A DNA stretch of 64,000 bases from CAIQPV01 sp964480365 (lineage in GTDB: Bacteria > Pseudomonadota > Gammaproteobacteria > Burkholderiales > Gallionellaceae), in the NCBI GenBank assembly GCA_964480365.1, contig CAYZPM010000018.1:10456-74455 (forward strand), read 5' to 3'. Position numbers and translations under genes: made by a program. Below, one piece after another: positions 39,274 through 48,756 of the stretch. The notes beneath the pieces were generated by a model. It saw nothing but the letters and a program-made list of their open reading frames with translations. It was not told the origin of the DNA and searched no databases. The first letter of the stretch is position 1. Each line of letters starts with the position of its first letter.

Positions 39274-41619
39274 TCACCCCTTCAGCTTGGCAAATGCTGT
39301 AGCCAATGCACTGTTAAGTGCGGGCTGTGGCGCTGATTGTTTGTGTTGCGCCAAGCGTTTTGCATCAGTGGCGCGATCTCTTGGCGGTTCCGCTTTGATA
39401 CTCTGTGGTGCGCTATCACCCAAGCGCATGGTTAAGGCAATACGCTTGCGTTTTTCATCAACTTCCAACACCTTAACCTTCACCACCTGTCCTGCTTTCA
39501 CCACGCTATGTGGGTCTTTGACAAAACTGTTGGACAGCGCTGAGATATGTACCAATCCGTCCTGATGCACGCCGATGTCAACGAATGCACCGAATGCTGC
39601 GACATTGGTTACCATGCCCTCCAGAATCATATCCGGCTTCAGGTCTTTCAGCTTTTCCACGCCCTCCTTGAAAGTGGCACTGGTAAACTCGGGGCGTGGG
39701 TCACGGCCAGGCTTTTCTAATTCCAGCAGAATGTCGGCGATAGTTGGCACGCCGAATTTCTCATCTGCGTATTTGATTGGGTTCAGCGCTTTCAGCAGCT
39801 TACTGTCACCGATAATTTCCTTGATGTCTTTCTTTAGTTCGGCGAGGATTTTCTTCACCACCGGATAAGATTCCGGATGCACCGCCGATGCGTCCAACGG
39901 ATTTTCGCCGCCCATGACGCGCAGGAACCCGGCAGCTTGTTCGAAGGTTTTTTCGCCCAGGCGCGGCACTTCGCGTAGTGCAGCACGCGAAGTGAACATG
40001 CCTTGAAGGTCGCGATAAGCTACGATGCCTTGCGCCACTGTGCTGCTGAGCCCGGAGACACGCGCCAGCAGAGGGGCCGAAGCAGTATTCACATCCACGC
40101 CCACAGCGTTTACGCAGTCTTCGACGACCGCATCGAGTGCGCGAGCGAGTTGGAACTGTCCGACATCGTGCTGATACTGCCCGACGCCTATGGATTTCGG
40201 GTCGATCTTGACCAGTTCTGCCAGCGGATCCTGCAAGCGACGGGCGATTGATACCGCCCCGCGTAGCGCGACATCCATGTCAGGCAATTCGCGCGAGGCG
40301 AATTCAGAGGCGGAATATACCGATGCGCCCGCTTCGGACACTACTGCCTTGGTCAGATGCAGATCCGGGCGCTGTTTGATCAACTCTTGTGCCAGTTTTT
40401 CTGTTTCGCGTGAGGATGTTCCATTGCCAATGGAAATCAGTGCCACCTTGTGCTTCTCCGCCAGCTTGGTCAACGTATGCAACGATCCATCCCAATCGTT
40501 CTTGGGCTGGTGCGGATAAATGACGGCAGTATCAACCACCTTGCCAGTGGCATCGACAACCGCAACTTTGACGCCGGTACGGATACCGGGATCAAGCCCC
40601 ATTGTGGCGCGCGGCCCTGCCGGTGCTGCCAGCAACAAGTCTTTCAGGTTGCGCGCGAATACCTTGATCGCTTCGGTTTCAGCGCGTTCGCGTAGCGCGC
40701 CCATCAGCTCGGTCTCCAGATGCAGAAAACTTTTCACGCGCCAGGCCCAGCGTACCGTGTCAGCCAGCCATTTGTCGGCGGGCCGGTTCTGGTTGCTGAT
40801 GCCGAAACGTGCGGCGATGCGGGCTTCGCATGGGTTGAGAGGCGCATCCCATTTTGGTTTTTTTTCCTCGCTATCGAGACGCAAGGTAACGTTCAGTAAA
40901 TCTTCGCGGCGACCACGGAACATCGCCAGTGCACGATGCGAAGGGATGGTATTTAGCGTTTCGTTATAATCGAAATAATCGGCATATTTCTCTGCAGCCC
41001 CTTCCCTGCCTTCTATGACTTTGGCTTCGACCACGCCATGTGCTTGCAGGTAGTCGCGTAAGCCTTGCAACAGCGTGGCGTCTTCGGCGAAACGTTCCAT
41101 CAGGATTTGCCGCGCGCCATCCAGTGCCGCTTTGATATCCGCCACACCTGGGTTGTCGCCGTTGTCGGTGGAAAAAGGCGGGCGCAGATATTTCGCCGCT
41201 TCTTCTTCGGGGTTTAGCATCGGGTCAGCCAAGAGTGAATCGGCTAGAGGCAACAACCCGGCTTCCAAAGCGATTTGCGCCTTGGTGCGGCGTTTGGGCT
41301 TGTATGGCAGGTACAAATCCTCCAGACGGGTCTTGTCTTCGGCATGAGTGATCGCATCAAGCAACTCAGGCGTCATCTTGTTCTGCTCCTGGATAGACGC
41401 AATGATCGTGGCGCGCCGCTCTTCCAGTTCGCGCAAATATCGCAGACGTTCGTCCAACATACGCAACTGGATATCATCCAACCCGCCCGTCGCCTCCTTG
41501 CGGTAGCGCGCGATAAAGGGCACGGTTGCCCCCTCGTCGAGCAAGGAAACGGCGGCGGCAATTTGGACAGGCTTGGCTGCGAGTTCTAGGGCGAGGCGTT
41601 GTTCTATGGGTGGCAACAT
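39274..41619 (-). CDS. tex: Transcription accessory protein Tex
   Basis: This 781-residue Tex has an N-terminal helical Tex domain ('DEGATVPFIARYRKEATGGL', 'RLEDLYLPYKPKRRTKAQIA'), a YqgF/RNase H-like domain ('MGLDPGIRTGVKVAVVDATG'), helix-hairpin-helix region ('YQHDVGQFQLARALDAVVED', 'ASAPLLARVSGL') and a C-terminal S1 RNA-binding domain ('LEGMVTNVAAFGAFVDIGVH'). It is a normal-length, well conserved housekeeping protein. I chose the ATG at 41619; an upstream in-frame start adds ten unconserved residues. It marks the core chromosome left of the island. Confidence 0.96.
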   Translation of the reverse strand: MLPPIEQRLALELAAKPVQIAAAVSLLDEGATVPFIARYRKEATGGLDDIQLRMLDERLRYLRELEERRATIIASIQEQNKMTPELLDAITHAEDKTRLEDLYLPYKPKRRTKAQIALEAGLLPLADSLLADPMLNPEEEAAKYLRPPFSTDNGDNPGVADIKAALDGARQILMERFAEDATLLQGLRDYLQAHGVVEAKVIEGREGAAEKYADYFDYNETLNTIPSHRALAMFRGRREDLLNVTLRLDSEEKKPKWDAPLNPCEARIAARFGISNQNRPADKWLADTVRWAWRVKSFLHLETELMGALRERAETEAIKVFARNLKDLLLAAPAGPRATMGLDPGIRTGVKVAVVDATGKVVDTAVIYPHQPKNDWDGSLHTLTKLAEKHKVALISIGNGTSSRETEKLAQELIKQRPDLHLTKAVVSEAGASVYSASEFASRELPDMDVALRGAVSIARRLQDPLAELVKIDPKSIGVGQYQHDVGQFQLARALDAVVEDCVNAVGVDVNTASAPLLARVSGLSSTVAQGIVAYRDLQGMFTSRAALREVPRLGEKTFEQAAGFLRVMGGENPLDASAVHPESYPVVKKILAELKKDIKEIIGDSKLLKALNPIKYADEKFGVPTIADILLELEKPGRDPRPEFTSATFKEGVEKLKDLKPDMILEGMVTNVAAFGAFVDIGVHQDGLVHISALSNSFVKDPHSVVKAGQVVKVKVLEVDEKRKRIALTMRLGDSAPQSIKAEPPRDRATDAKRLAQHKQSAPQPALNSALATAFAKLKG

Positions 41620-41699
41620 GGAAATATAAATAATAATAGGGTAGCCCACACTGATGGAGCGACCACGCGCGGTTATATCCGTAGCCGTGATGTACCTAT

Positions 41700-41745
41700 C
41701 AGTGAGGTGATAATGACGATGCGGTAATTTTCAAATCATATTGGC
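41700..41745. repeat. Intergenic repeat family, copy C (partial)
   Basis: CAGTGAGGTGATAATGACGA and the following TGCGGTAATTTTCAAATCAT line up with the first 45 bases of copies A and B at reduced identity. It lies upstream of tex, just left of the tRNA-Pro fragment. The remainder of the gap 41620-42022 holds only the tRNA fragment. Confidence 0.4.
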
Positions 41746-41806
41746 GAAACCGTCAATATAAGTCTGAGTGAATTTCTTGGGATTTGACTTAACTATTTGA
41801 ATAATC

Positions 41807-41853
<47 letters not shown>

Positions 41854-42022
41854 CAGCTTTCAAATATACATTAAAAGTTTGATTATATTTCATTTATCTA
41901 TAGCTGTGTCTAATACTCTGCCTAATTTTTGCACTGCTGTAACCCGCGCCAGTGCAAGAGGCATTTTTTAAATTAGACGCTTATCCTTTGAAATTGTATG
42001 CAGCCATCGTGCCCGTTCAGGC

Positions 42023-43183
42023 TCAATCTTTTTTTGCAAGCGCCTTCCAACTTGCCACCCTGCAACCCTCTCGATCATACTGCCCTTCGCCGCCGAAAAT
42101 AATCCCCGGCTGCAGAGCAGCATCTCCGAACAAGTCCGAAAGTTTGCGTAGCGCTGTCGTCCAATCAGAGCTGAAAGTCGCACCGGACTTTATTTCCACG
42201 GGTGTAAACCTTCCTCCCTGCGGAATCAGCAAATCCACCTCGTGACCCACGCTGTCACGCCAGAAATATAACTCGGCGGGATGACCAGCATTGAATTCGC
42301 GCTTGACCCACTCCGACACCACCAGTGTTTCGAACAACGCCCCGCGTGAGGCATGCGTGGCGAGCGAATCTGTATCACGTATGCCTAGCAAGTACGCCAT
42401 CAAGCCGGTATCGAGAAAATACAGCTTAGGCATTTTCACCAGTCGTTTGCCGAAATTTCGATGATAGGGACGTAGTAGGTACACAATGTAACTTGCCTCC
42501 AGCACCGTCAGCCACTCCCGCGCCGTTACATGAGAAATACCACAATCTGCCGCCAGTGCAGAAAGATTAATAAGCTGGCCTGAGCGTGCAGCGCACATCT
42601 TGAGAAAGCGCTGAAAAAGCGACAAATCGCGCACCGCCAGTAATTGCCGCACATCCCTTTCCACGTAGGTTGATACATAGTTTGGAAACCAGTCCCCAGA
42701 CGAGACAGGACGATCATAAAGCGGCGGATAGCTGCCTTGAAACATAGCCGCATCCAATGTGGAAGGAAGCATTCCGCCCTCCTTCAGTTCCGCCAGCGAA
42801 AATGGCAGCAACTGCAACAATCCCACTCGCCCCGCCAGCGACTGCGCGATGTTCGACATCAGTCCGAACTGCTGCGATCCGGTGAGAATGAACTCCCCCA
42901 TTAGCCGTCGCTTGTCCACTACCCCTTGTAGGTAAGAAAATAAACTTGGGCAACGCTGCACCTCATCAAATATCGCCCCCTCTGGAAATCGCGCCAGAAA
43001 GCCACGCGGATCACTATCGGCGAACTCACGTTCCTCTGGGTCTTCCAGCGTAACATAAGGTTTGTCCGCAAACAGCGCACGCGCCAATGTCGTCTTGCCA
43101 GACTGGCGCGGACCGGTGATCGCCAGCACAGGAAATCCTTGTGCCAGACGTTTTGCAGTTAAAAACGCTACTCGATTTAGCAT
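42023..43183 (-). CDS. AAA-type ATPase with DUF4143 domain
   Basis: This 386-residue protein has a P-loop ATPase domain with Walker A 'GPRQSGKTTLA' (about 24-34), Walker B-like 'GAIFDEVQRCP' and sensor 'FILTGSQQF'. A DUF4143 domain follows (about 190-360), ending in a nuclease-like 'FWRDSVGHEVDLLIPQGGRF...VEIKSG' core. These proteins are widespread and often mobile; the role is unclear. A 19-bp inverted repeat lies just upstream and may be its operator. Confidence 0.92.
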   Translation of the reverse strand: MLNRVAFLTAKRLAQGFPVLAITGPRQSGKTTLARALFADKPYVTLEDPEEREFADSDPRGFLARFPEGAIFDEVQRCPSLFSYLQGVVDKRRLMGEFILTGSQQFGLMSNIAQSLAGRVGLLQLLPFSLAELKEGGMLPSTLDAAMFQGSYPPLYDRPVSSGDWFPNYVSTYVERDVRQLLAVRDLSLFQRFLKMCAARSGQLINLSALAADCGISHVTAREWLTVLEASYIVYLLRPYHRNFGKRLVKMPKLYFLDTGLMAYLLGIRDTDSLATHASRGALFETLVVSEWVKREFNAGHPAELYFWRDSVGHEVDLLIPQGGRFTPVEIKSGATFSSDWTTALRKLSDLFGDAALQPGIIFGGEGQYDREGCRVASWKALAKKD

Positions 43184-43197
43184 TTAGCAATTTGCCC

Positions 43198-43240
43198 ATA
43201 TCATACAATCTGAAGTTTTATACTTCAAATTGTATGATAT
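43198..43240. promoter_or_regulatory. Long AT-rich inverted repeat upstream of the DUF4143 ATPase
   Basis: Two 19-bp arms (ATATCATACAATCTGAAGT and its complement with one mismatch) flank a 5-base loop. It ends 15 bp before the ATPase start codon. With no T run it is more like an operator or a hairpin in the leader than a terminator. Confidence 0.55.
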
Positions 43241-43392
43241 GGCAAAATTTGTTGAATAGGAAGCTTTGGCATAACATTTTAGCCCCGTATTAAGAAGGTG
43301 GGATATCGCCCAATGCAGATACGCATCCCATAATGGGTCTTGTATTAAGTGCATGGATTCAGAATTCTCAACAGTCTGTAGAAGAGTCGCAA

Positions 43393-44838
43393 TCACGCAA
43401 AGAATCGCACTACCTCCACCATCGCCTGCGTGTCCCGTTCGCAGTATTTGAGCAGGTTGCGAATTTTCTGACTACGGATGGCAGGATCGGTTTTCGGGTC
43501 AGTGATCTCAAGGTAGGCCAGTTGCGCCAGCGTGCCGTTCTGCACATCTTCGAGTTGTGAGTAATCGAGATGCGGCGCTACCGTGGGCAGTACGGCCTTG
43601 ATCGACCATGAGCCTTTCATGGCGGGATGGTAGTAGTAGCTGCGCAGCCATGGCAGCAGGTCCACCAACCGATCAATGATGCCTTGCAATTGTGCATTGA
43701 GGTTTGGACAGAATCGGATAAGCTGTTTCAGCACGGTACTCTCGAATGTACCGTAGACAATGATCGGGCCATCGTTTTCCACAGCAGCGATCAGACTTTC
43801 CGCGAAGACGCGCATGGGAGCATTGCCGCTGGTGTCCAGGAACTCGCCGTGTTCCAACGACCCGCCCGCGCGTTCGACGTGGCATGACCACTGAAACGGT
43901 AGCTGCTGGTGCGGACGTGTGCCTGCCCATCTCGGGATAGCGAGGTTGATGGTCTCGAAATCCAGATGGAACCTTGGATAGGGCAGCTTGGAGAGTTCTT
44001 GCTTGAGTTGCGGCGACACGAATGGCTGGTTGTCTTTCGTTGCCTGCCAGACCATGATGTGACGTTCGCTTTGCAACATGCCAGCCGGGATGTCGCGTAT
44101 ATCCACAATGCCCGCATCATGCAGTTCAGTGAGGATTTTTCTGGCATTGGGGAGGATGGATACTGGGTATTCCGGCAGATCCTTTTCGCAGTGGGCAAGA
44201 AACTGGCAATCCGGATTGGTGCATTGCCGTCCCATTCGGACGGCAGGCATGGGGTTAGCCAAGATGTCACGATGGGATGCTAACCATGCTGGCACTTCTG
44301 GCAGTAGCGCCCTCACCTTCTCCGTGACATCTTCTTCAACGATCAGCCCGTGGTAGTTGCCGTCACCTGCATACTCGAAGCCGGTATCGACATGCGCCAC
44401 GCAGATTTCCTGTACCGTCATCCCAGCATTTTCCAATACCCAGAGCTGCACGGCGCAGTCGAGCAGGTGATGATCCTTGATGCAGCCGGACGATTTGACC
44501 TCGATCATGCGCCAGCCACCATGGGTTGGCACCAGTATATCGGTGCGCACCAGCTTGTCGTCATGCAGGAAGGCGGCTTCAAACAGGGGAATGTGATTTT
44601 TATCGGCAAGCAATCTGGACGCTTCCATAACCGCCTGCTCCGGTTCCTCTACATGACCGATCAGTATGCCGCCGGGATAGTTGAGCCTGGCAAGTCCGCC
44701 CAGTTCGATGCCTGCCGCAATGGTTAATTGGGTGGTGGCGGATTCCTCTGCCAGTTCCGGCTGAAAAGTTTGCAGCCACAGACGCTTCGGGCATCTGAGT
44801 CCTGACAGGACACGGGATTTGGTGATGTAGCTGGGCAT
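43393..44838 (-). CDS. DUF2779 nuclease-like protein
   Basis: This protein of about 481 residues has a Cas4-like PD-(D/E)XK region at the N-terminus ('SRVLSGLRCPKRLWLQ', 'VRTDILVP...WRMIEVKSSG'), a CxxxxxCxxxxxC cluster ('QCTNPDCQFLAHC', near 205) and a C-terminal exonuclease-like domain with 'FHLDFETINLAIP' and 'ERDTQAMVEVVRF', matching the DUF2779 architecture. The catalytic role is inferred from fold motifs. A GTG start at 44892 is also open; I prefer the ATG before 'PSYITKSRVLSGLRCPK', where similarity begins. It is downstream of the recombinase gene on the same strand. Confidence 0.85.
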   Translation of the reverse strand: MPSYITKSRVLSGLRCPKRLWLQTFQPELAEESATTQLTIAAGIELGGLARLNYPGGILIGHVEEPEQAVMEASRLLADKNHIPLFEAAFLHDDKLVRTDILVPTHGGWRMIEVKSSGCIKDHHLLDCAVQLWVLENAGMTVQEICVAHVDTGFEYAGDGNYHGLIVEEDVTEKVRALLPEVPAWLASHRDILANPMPAVRMGRQCTNPDCQFLAHCEKDLPEYPVSILPNARKILTELHDAGIVDIRDIPAGMLQSERHIMVWQATKDNQPFVSPQLKQELSKLPYPRFHLDFETINLAIPRWAGTRPHQQLPFQWSCHVERAGGSLEHGEFLDTSGNAPMRVFAESLIAAVENDGPIIVYGTFESTVLKQLIRFCPNLNAQLQGIIDRLVDLLPWLRSYYYHPAMKGSWSIKAVLPTVAPHLDYSQLEDVQNGTLAQLAYLEITDPKTDPAIRSQKIRNLLKYCERDTQAMVEVVRFFA

Positions 44839-44928
44839 GGCGGAATTATATTCTGTGGTGTCCGATTTCGATGGCAGATGTGGTGCATTCACTGTTCTTT
44901 GCGGACACAGTGCATTCTGGATGTCCTG

Positions 44929-45567
44929 TCATTCTTTCCAGAAATCCTTGAAGCGCTCAGCCGATAATTGGGTGTAATGGACTGTGTTCTGGATGCTCTT
45001 GTGGCCAAGGTAATGCTGAATGGCGCGCGTGTCCTGCCCGGCCTGCGCAAGCTTGTAGCCGCACGCATGGCGCAACATGTGCGGATGCACTGAAAACGGC
45101 AACTTGGCCTCCTCCCCTGCCCTGCCAATAATCTTGCGAAAGGCGTCCGGCGATAAGGGCGCCTTGCGCTCGCTGCTGAAAACATAAGGCAACATTGAGT
45201 AGTCGCGCTGCAATCGGCGCAAGGCACGCAATTCCGTCCCACCCAATGGATGAACACTGGACGTGCCATGCTTCAGGCGATTGACATGCATCAGCCCCGT
45301 TTTTAGGTCAACTTGCTCCCAGCGCATGTTGACCAACTCGGTGACGCGCAGGCCGTGGCGGAAGGACAACATGATGAGGGTGGAATCGCGATGTCCGTGC
45401 CGCCCTATTTGGGCGGCGGCTTCCATCAGTTGCCCGACCTCTTGTTCCGTGAGGTATTCGCGGCTGCGGTATTCGGTGTTCTTGCGGCGTAGCGGAATTT
45501 TCCGGTTTAAGGTATGTGGCGTGCTCCGCCGGGGTTGCGGCAGTGCCGCGATTTTGCTTGATGCCAT
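44929..45567 (-). CDS. Tyrosine recombinase/integrase (short, FimB/XerC-like)
   Basis: This 212-residue catalytic-domain recombinase has 'YLTEQEVGQLMEAAAQIGRH', the first Arg in 'SFRHGLRVTELVNMRWEQVD', 'HPHMLRHACGYKLAQAG' (His-x-x-Arg) and the nucleophile Tyr in 'NTVHYTQLSAERF'. The N-terminal core-binding domain is nearly absent, as in FimB/FimE-type inverting enzymes. GGAGAG lies 8 bases before the ATG. It may integrate the island at tRNA-Pro or act on local sites; the sequence cannot decide. Confidence 0.92.
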   Translation of the reverse strand: MASSKIAALPQPRRSTPHTLNRKIPLRRKNTEYRSREYLTEQEVGQLMEAAAQIGRHGHRDSTLIMLSFRHGLRVTELVNMRWEQVDLKTGLMHVNRLKHGTSSVHPLGGTELRALRRLQRDYSMLPYVFSSERKAPLSPDAFRKIIGRAGEEAKLPFSVHPHMLRHACGYKLAQAGQDTRAIQHYLGHKSIQNTVHYTQLSAERFKDFWKE

Positions 45568-45642
45568 TATGTGAACTCTCCATTGAAGGGCTCTTGTACG
45601 GAATGTGTTGCTGCCTGATTCTGTAGCCGAGCACGTTCACAC

Positions 45643-45683
45643 AATCTACACAGGTGCGAGTGCAACCCAAAGAGTTTTCGCAC
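45643..45683 (-). promoter_or_regulatory. Island promoter motif, copy 1 (recombinase gene)
   Basis: On the minus strand this reads GTGCGAAAACTCT, then TTGGGT (45665-45670), 16 bp, then TAGATT (45643-45648). The recombinase start lies 76 bp further on. It matches the copy at 50372-50414 at about 45 of 50 positions. Confidence 0.55.
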
Positions 45684-45704
45684 GCAGGGGAGCAATTCAG
45701 CTAG

Positions 45705-45737
45705 AAGCCGGGCTGCGCTGTGAACGCAGTCCGGCTT
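45705..45737. terminator. Hairpin terminator between the exported-protein operon and the recombinase
   Basis: Thirteen-base arms AAGCCGGGCTGCG / CGCAGTCCGGCTT pair with one wobble position around a 7-base loop. It lies 18 bp past the stop of the BamE-like segment at 45756, so it can end the minus-strand operon. Confidence 0.65.
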
Positions 45738-45755
45738 GAGGGTTAGTTGAACCGA

Positions 45756-45962
45756 TTACTTCTCGGTGTAGACAACGTCTGAAACCACGTCATTTTGGGC
45801 AAATATCACTTTCCGTAACTTGGCCTTCTTGATTAGCTCGCCCGGAGTCGCGCCTGATCGAGTTGTGTTGTAACTATATTCAAACGCATTGACCAGTAGG
45901 GCAGTGGATATACCGCGAGGACTGCCCATTAATTTAACGACATCCTCACGGGTTGATTTCCT
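45756..45962 (-). other. In-frame BamE/SmpA-like segment following a stop codon
   Basis: Directly after the TAA of the lipoprotein gene at 45963, the same frame stays open for 68 codons and ends at TAA (45756-45758). It reads 'STREDVVKLMGSPRGISTAL' to 'IFAQNDVVSDVVYTEK', resembling the 'T..DV..LMG.P' opening and hydrophobic ending of BamE/SmpA lipoprotein domains. The first Met is residue 12, without a ribosome site. It may be the separated tail of a longer protein (nonsense mutation or readthrough) or a small independent gene. Confidence 0.5.
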
Positions 45963-46691
45963 TTACTGTTTAGATTCGTTCTCAATAAGGAATTTCGCAA
46001 CATTATCCGCCAAGCGTATTACGCTTTGTTGAAGTCCCTCATAAGATTTTCCAGTGTCCTTGCTAAGGGCATCAAAATTGTTGTACGAATAAGTTCCTGC
46101 ATTTTCCGGGTTAGCGTCATCTTTTTGCACTATTTGTTGAGGCTTTGCAGAAGGATTGCTCGTATCGATAATCGAAATTAAAGCAGCCGATTGCGGAGCG
46201 TAGTTATCTGTTGAACTCGGTGCCCAGTATTGGGAGGTCAGCCCGTCAATTACGACCACAAACTTTGTTTTAACCTCGGACGGATTTACATCATATGTAA
46301 CTTCCTTTTGATCATTGACTTTTTTGACCGCAGAAACCTTTGTCAGGTTAAGCCCACGCTTAAGTAAATCACTTTCCAATTCACGGTTAAATGCATCCTT
46401 GAGGGACTGAATTTCAGGATGATCCTTATGATACTGAGAGTAAGAGGCGCTTAACTCTGCAGATTGAGAATTCATCTTGGACACGGCGGCCGCCACAATG
46501 GGAACGCTAAAAATTGTATATCCTTTCATTGCAAACAATGCACCAGTTCGCTCCTGATTATTTTGAAAACTTATGCTGACATCTGTAGAACCCTTGAGTA
46601 ATCCTTGAGGGGTCTGCTTTATTGGAGCGGAACCACAAGCACTCAAACTTAAAATTGCAACACCCATAAGTACAGACGATAATTTATTCAC
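45963..46691 (-). CDS. Predicted lipoprotein, operon with the TPR-Ppx protein
   Basis: This 242-residue protein has a lipoprotein signal (lipobox 'LSAC' at 16-19). It continues 'SISFQNNQERTGALFAMKGY', a helical middle and 'TKFVVVIDGLTSQYWAPSST'. I do not recognise a family. It is the fourth gene of a minus-strand operon of envelope proteins (49874 to 45963). Its frame continues past the stop into a BamE-like segment, so the protein may be truncated. Confidence 0.8.
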   Translation of the reverse strand: MNKLSSVLMGVAILSLSACGSAPIKQTPQGLLKGSTDVSISFQNNQERTGALFAMKGYTIFSVPIVAAAVSKMNSQSAELSASYSQYHKDHPEIQSLKDAFNRELESDLLKRGLNLTKVSAVKKVNDQKEVTYDVNPSEVKTKFVVVIDGLTSQYWAPSSTDNYAPQSAALISIIDTSNPSAKPQQIVQKDDANPENAGTYSYNNFDALSKDTGKSYEGLQQSVIRLADNVAKFLIENESKQ

Positions 46692-46769
46692 AGCTCTTCC
46701 CTTCTATATGTTTTTGTTAAAAATGAAAATCTATTTACGTACGTCAATGCTCAATCTCACAGTCAGCAA

Positions 46770-48716
46770 TCAGTTCTTGGCAAGTCTCCTTGAGACCATG
46801 ATTCCCGCTGCAAAGCCATATGCCCAGTTTCCGTCCCGGCTAAAGTAAACATCGGCTTTGCCGAGCGGAACGGTATCGGCAACGAGCTTTAAAATCCGCG
46901 CCCCAGCTTGCAGGTTTTCAACAGTGAATGTTTTCTTTACCGCTTCGACCTGTTTAGAAGCCGCTTCGCGAACTTTCAGATCCGTGATCGTAGAAAGGTC
47001 CGGATTCAGGATCACGTCAGGGTTCTGCGTAATTCGGTCATAGTAATTACGGAAATCCTCTAAACTCAGTTGTACATAAGCACTTTGATTCTCTGGATGC
47101 ATCAGCGTGGTCATTGACCATGCAGCACCGCCTACTATCATTAAGTGCTGATGCCTGCTGAGAACCGGATATTGTTTAATGTCACTGGCGAATCGAGGGG
47201 CAATGTCTTTTTCGACGACACGATTCAATGCCGTGATATAACTCTCCCCTGGTGCCTTGGAGTTGTTCGCCAATTCAGTTAGCGAAGCGGATCCGGCACG
47301 CAAGTCGATGACGGCCTGTCCAGATTTGCGATCCCCTTTCGGAGAGATCAGGTATCCGATACGTCCATTACCGCTGCCGATATCAAGTAGCGCAGTTTTA
47401 TAGAGCAATTTCTCCGGGATTGATCCCCCCATGGCAAATATCAACTCCTGGGCGGAATTGATGAAAATGGGTTTGGCACCTGTCAGTTCTTTAACCTTAT
47501 TGCCCAGTTCGTCTCGATTCATTGCGGATGACAGCGCGCTACTACCCGCGATAAAAATATTGTCGCCAACGTTCTTGGCGTTGGCCCGAATCTCGGCAAC
47601 CAGATCGCTGACCGCTTTGGCGGTATTCTCAATGGCCTCCGGCGAAAACTCTCCAGTATCGACCACACCCTGAAGAACGTCAGTATTGATCGATTTTTTG
47701 AAACCGGTTAGATAGCGCAGCCGACCTTGATCGTCCATGAAAGAAGTCACAACCGCCGCTTTCACGCCTTTTGAGCCAATTTCCACGACACCGTAGGAAA
47801 TCGTCGTGGAATCTTTTTGCAACCCGGAAATCTTGCGCGCAATCGACTCCGCCTGGCTTGTCGCGCCAGCGGTGCGCGCCAATTGCAGTGCTTCTTGATA
47901 CTTGCTCTTGGCCACATCTATGGTCCCACGAGCTTCCGCCAATTGACCAAGGTATCCTAAAGCAATGCTTTCCCAATACTGGTCTCCGACTTTGCGGATT
48001 GCCACCAATCCTTCATTAAGGGTTGTTTCCGCATCATCGAACTTTCTTTGATCAGTTTGAACAGCCCCCTTGTTAAGAACTTTTATGGCGGCACCGTGAT
48101 AATTGCCGAACCGCCTATCAAGAGTTATAGATTTATCGAGATAATCGATCGCCGTCACATAGTCTTCTCGGTCAGAATAGACCATTGCAATATTGTTATA
48201 CGTACTGGATTTTTTTGATTCTACTGGCTCGATAGCCAGAGATTGCTGATAGTAATCCAACGCTTTATCAAGGTCGCCACGGTCACGAAATATTGAGGCA
48301 ACGTTGCTGAGCCCAGTCGCTTCACCTGCGTTGTCCCCGATCTCTCGATCAAGTCCGAGTGATCGGCTGTAATAATTTAGTGATTGTTGAAGATCACCTT
48401 TCAAACTTGAAATAATTCCAAGTTTGGAATAGACAATTGCTAAATCACTTTTGCTGGTATACAAGCGTTCTGCCTGCAAAAGGTTTTTGAATGACAGATC
48501 GAGATCGCCAAGTTGACGATACGAATCGCCTAGACACAGGTATGCATCGCCTGATTTTGGCGTGAGACGTACCGCTTCTCTCCCTGCCTGTACAGCCCTT
48601 GGATAATCCTGAGCCTTTATGTAGTTAAAGCAACTTTCAATCGGAGTTGCCAATGCAGAAATTGCAATTAGGTACGCCGTCACAAATGCCACAATCATTG
48701 ATGTGATCTTTTTCAT
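46770..48716 (-). CDS. Exported TPR protein with Ppx/GppA-like domain
   Basis: This 648-residue protein has a signal peptide (about 1-24, 'FVTAYLIAISALA'), then about six to seven TPRs (25-300) and a C-terminal domain (about 305-640) resembling the Ppx/GppA phosphatase fold. Motifs are 'YGVVEIGSKGVKAAVV' for the first phosphate loop, 'AGSSALSSAMNRDEL', 'SAQELIFAMGG', 'ALLDIGSGNGRIGYL' for the second loop and 'LMIVGGAAWSM'. The loops deviate from the usual DLGSNS and DIGGGS, so catalysis is uncertain. AGGGAG lies before the ATG at 48716. Ppx/GppA proteins are normally cytoplasmic; an exported one with TPRs is unusual. Confidence 0.82.
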   Translation of the reverse strand: MKKITSMIVAFVTAYLIAISALATPIESCFNYIKAQDYPRAVQAGREAVRLTPKSGDAYLCLGDSYRQLGDLDLSFKNLLQAERLYTSKSDLAIVYSKLGIISSLKGDLQQSLNYYSRSLGLDREIGDNAGEATGLSNVASIFRDRGDLDKALDYYQQSLAIEPVESKKSSTYNNIAMVYSDREDYVTAIDYLDKSITLDRRFGNYHGAAIKVLNKGAVQTDQRKFDDAETTLNEGLVAIRKVGDQYWESIALGYLGQLAEARGTIDVAKSKYQEALQLARTAGATSQAESIARKISGLQKDSTTISYGVVEIGSKGVKAAVVTSFMDDQGRLRYLTGFKKSINTDVLQGVVDTGEFSPEAIENTAKAVSDLVAEIRANAKNVGDNIFIAGSSALSSAMNRDELGNKVKELTGAKPIFINSAQELIFAMGGSIPEKLLYKTALLDIGSGNGRIGYLISPKGDRKSGQAVIDLRAGSASLTELANNSKAPGESYITALNRVVEKDIAPRFASDIKQYPVLSRHQHLMIVGGAAWSMTTLMHPENQSAYVQLSLEDFRNYYDRITQNPDVILNPDLSTITDLKVREAASKQVEAVKKTFTVENLQAGARILKLVADTVPLGKADVYFSRDGNWAYGFAAGIMVSRRLAKN

Positions 48717-48756
48717 TAGGTCTCCCTGATATATATAGTAATGGTGCTTTGTTGAA

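Noticed and set aside
43393..44838. A CRISPR-linked Cas4
   Set aside because: The N-terminal nuclease motif is Cas4-like, but the architecture is DUF2779, and no CRISPR repeats or other cas genes were found in the window.
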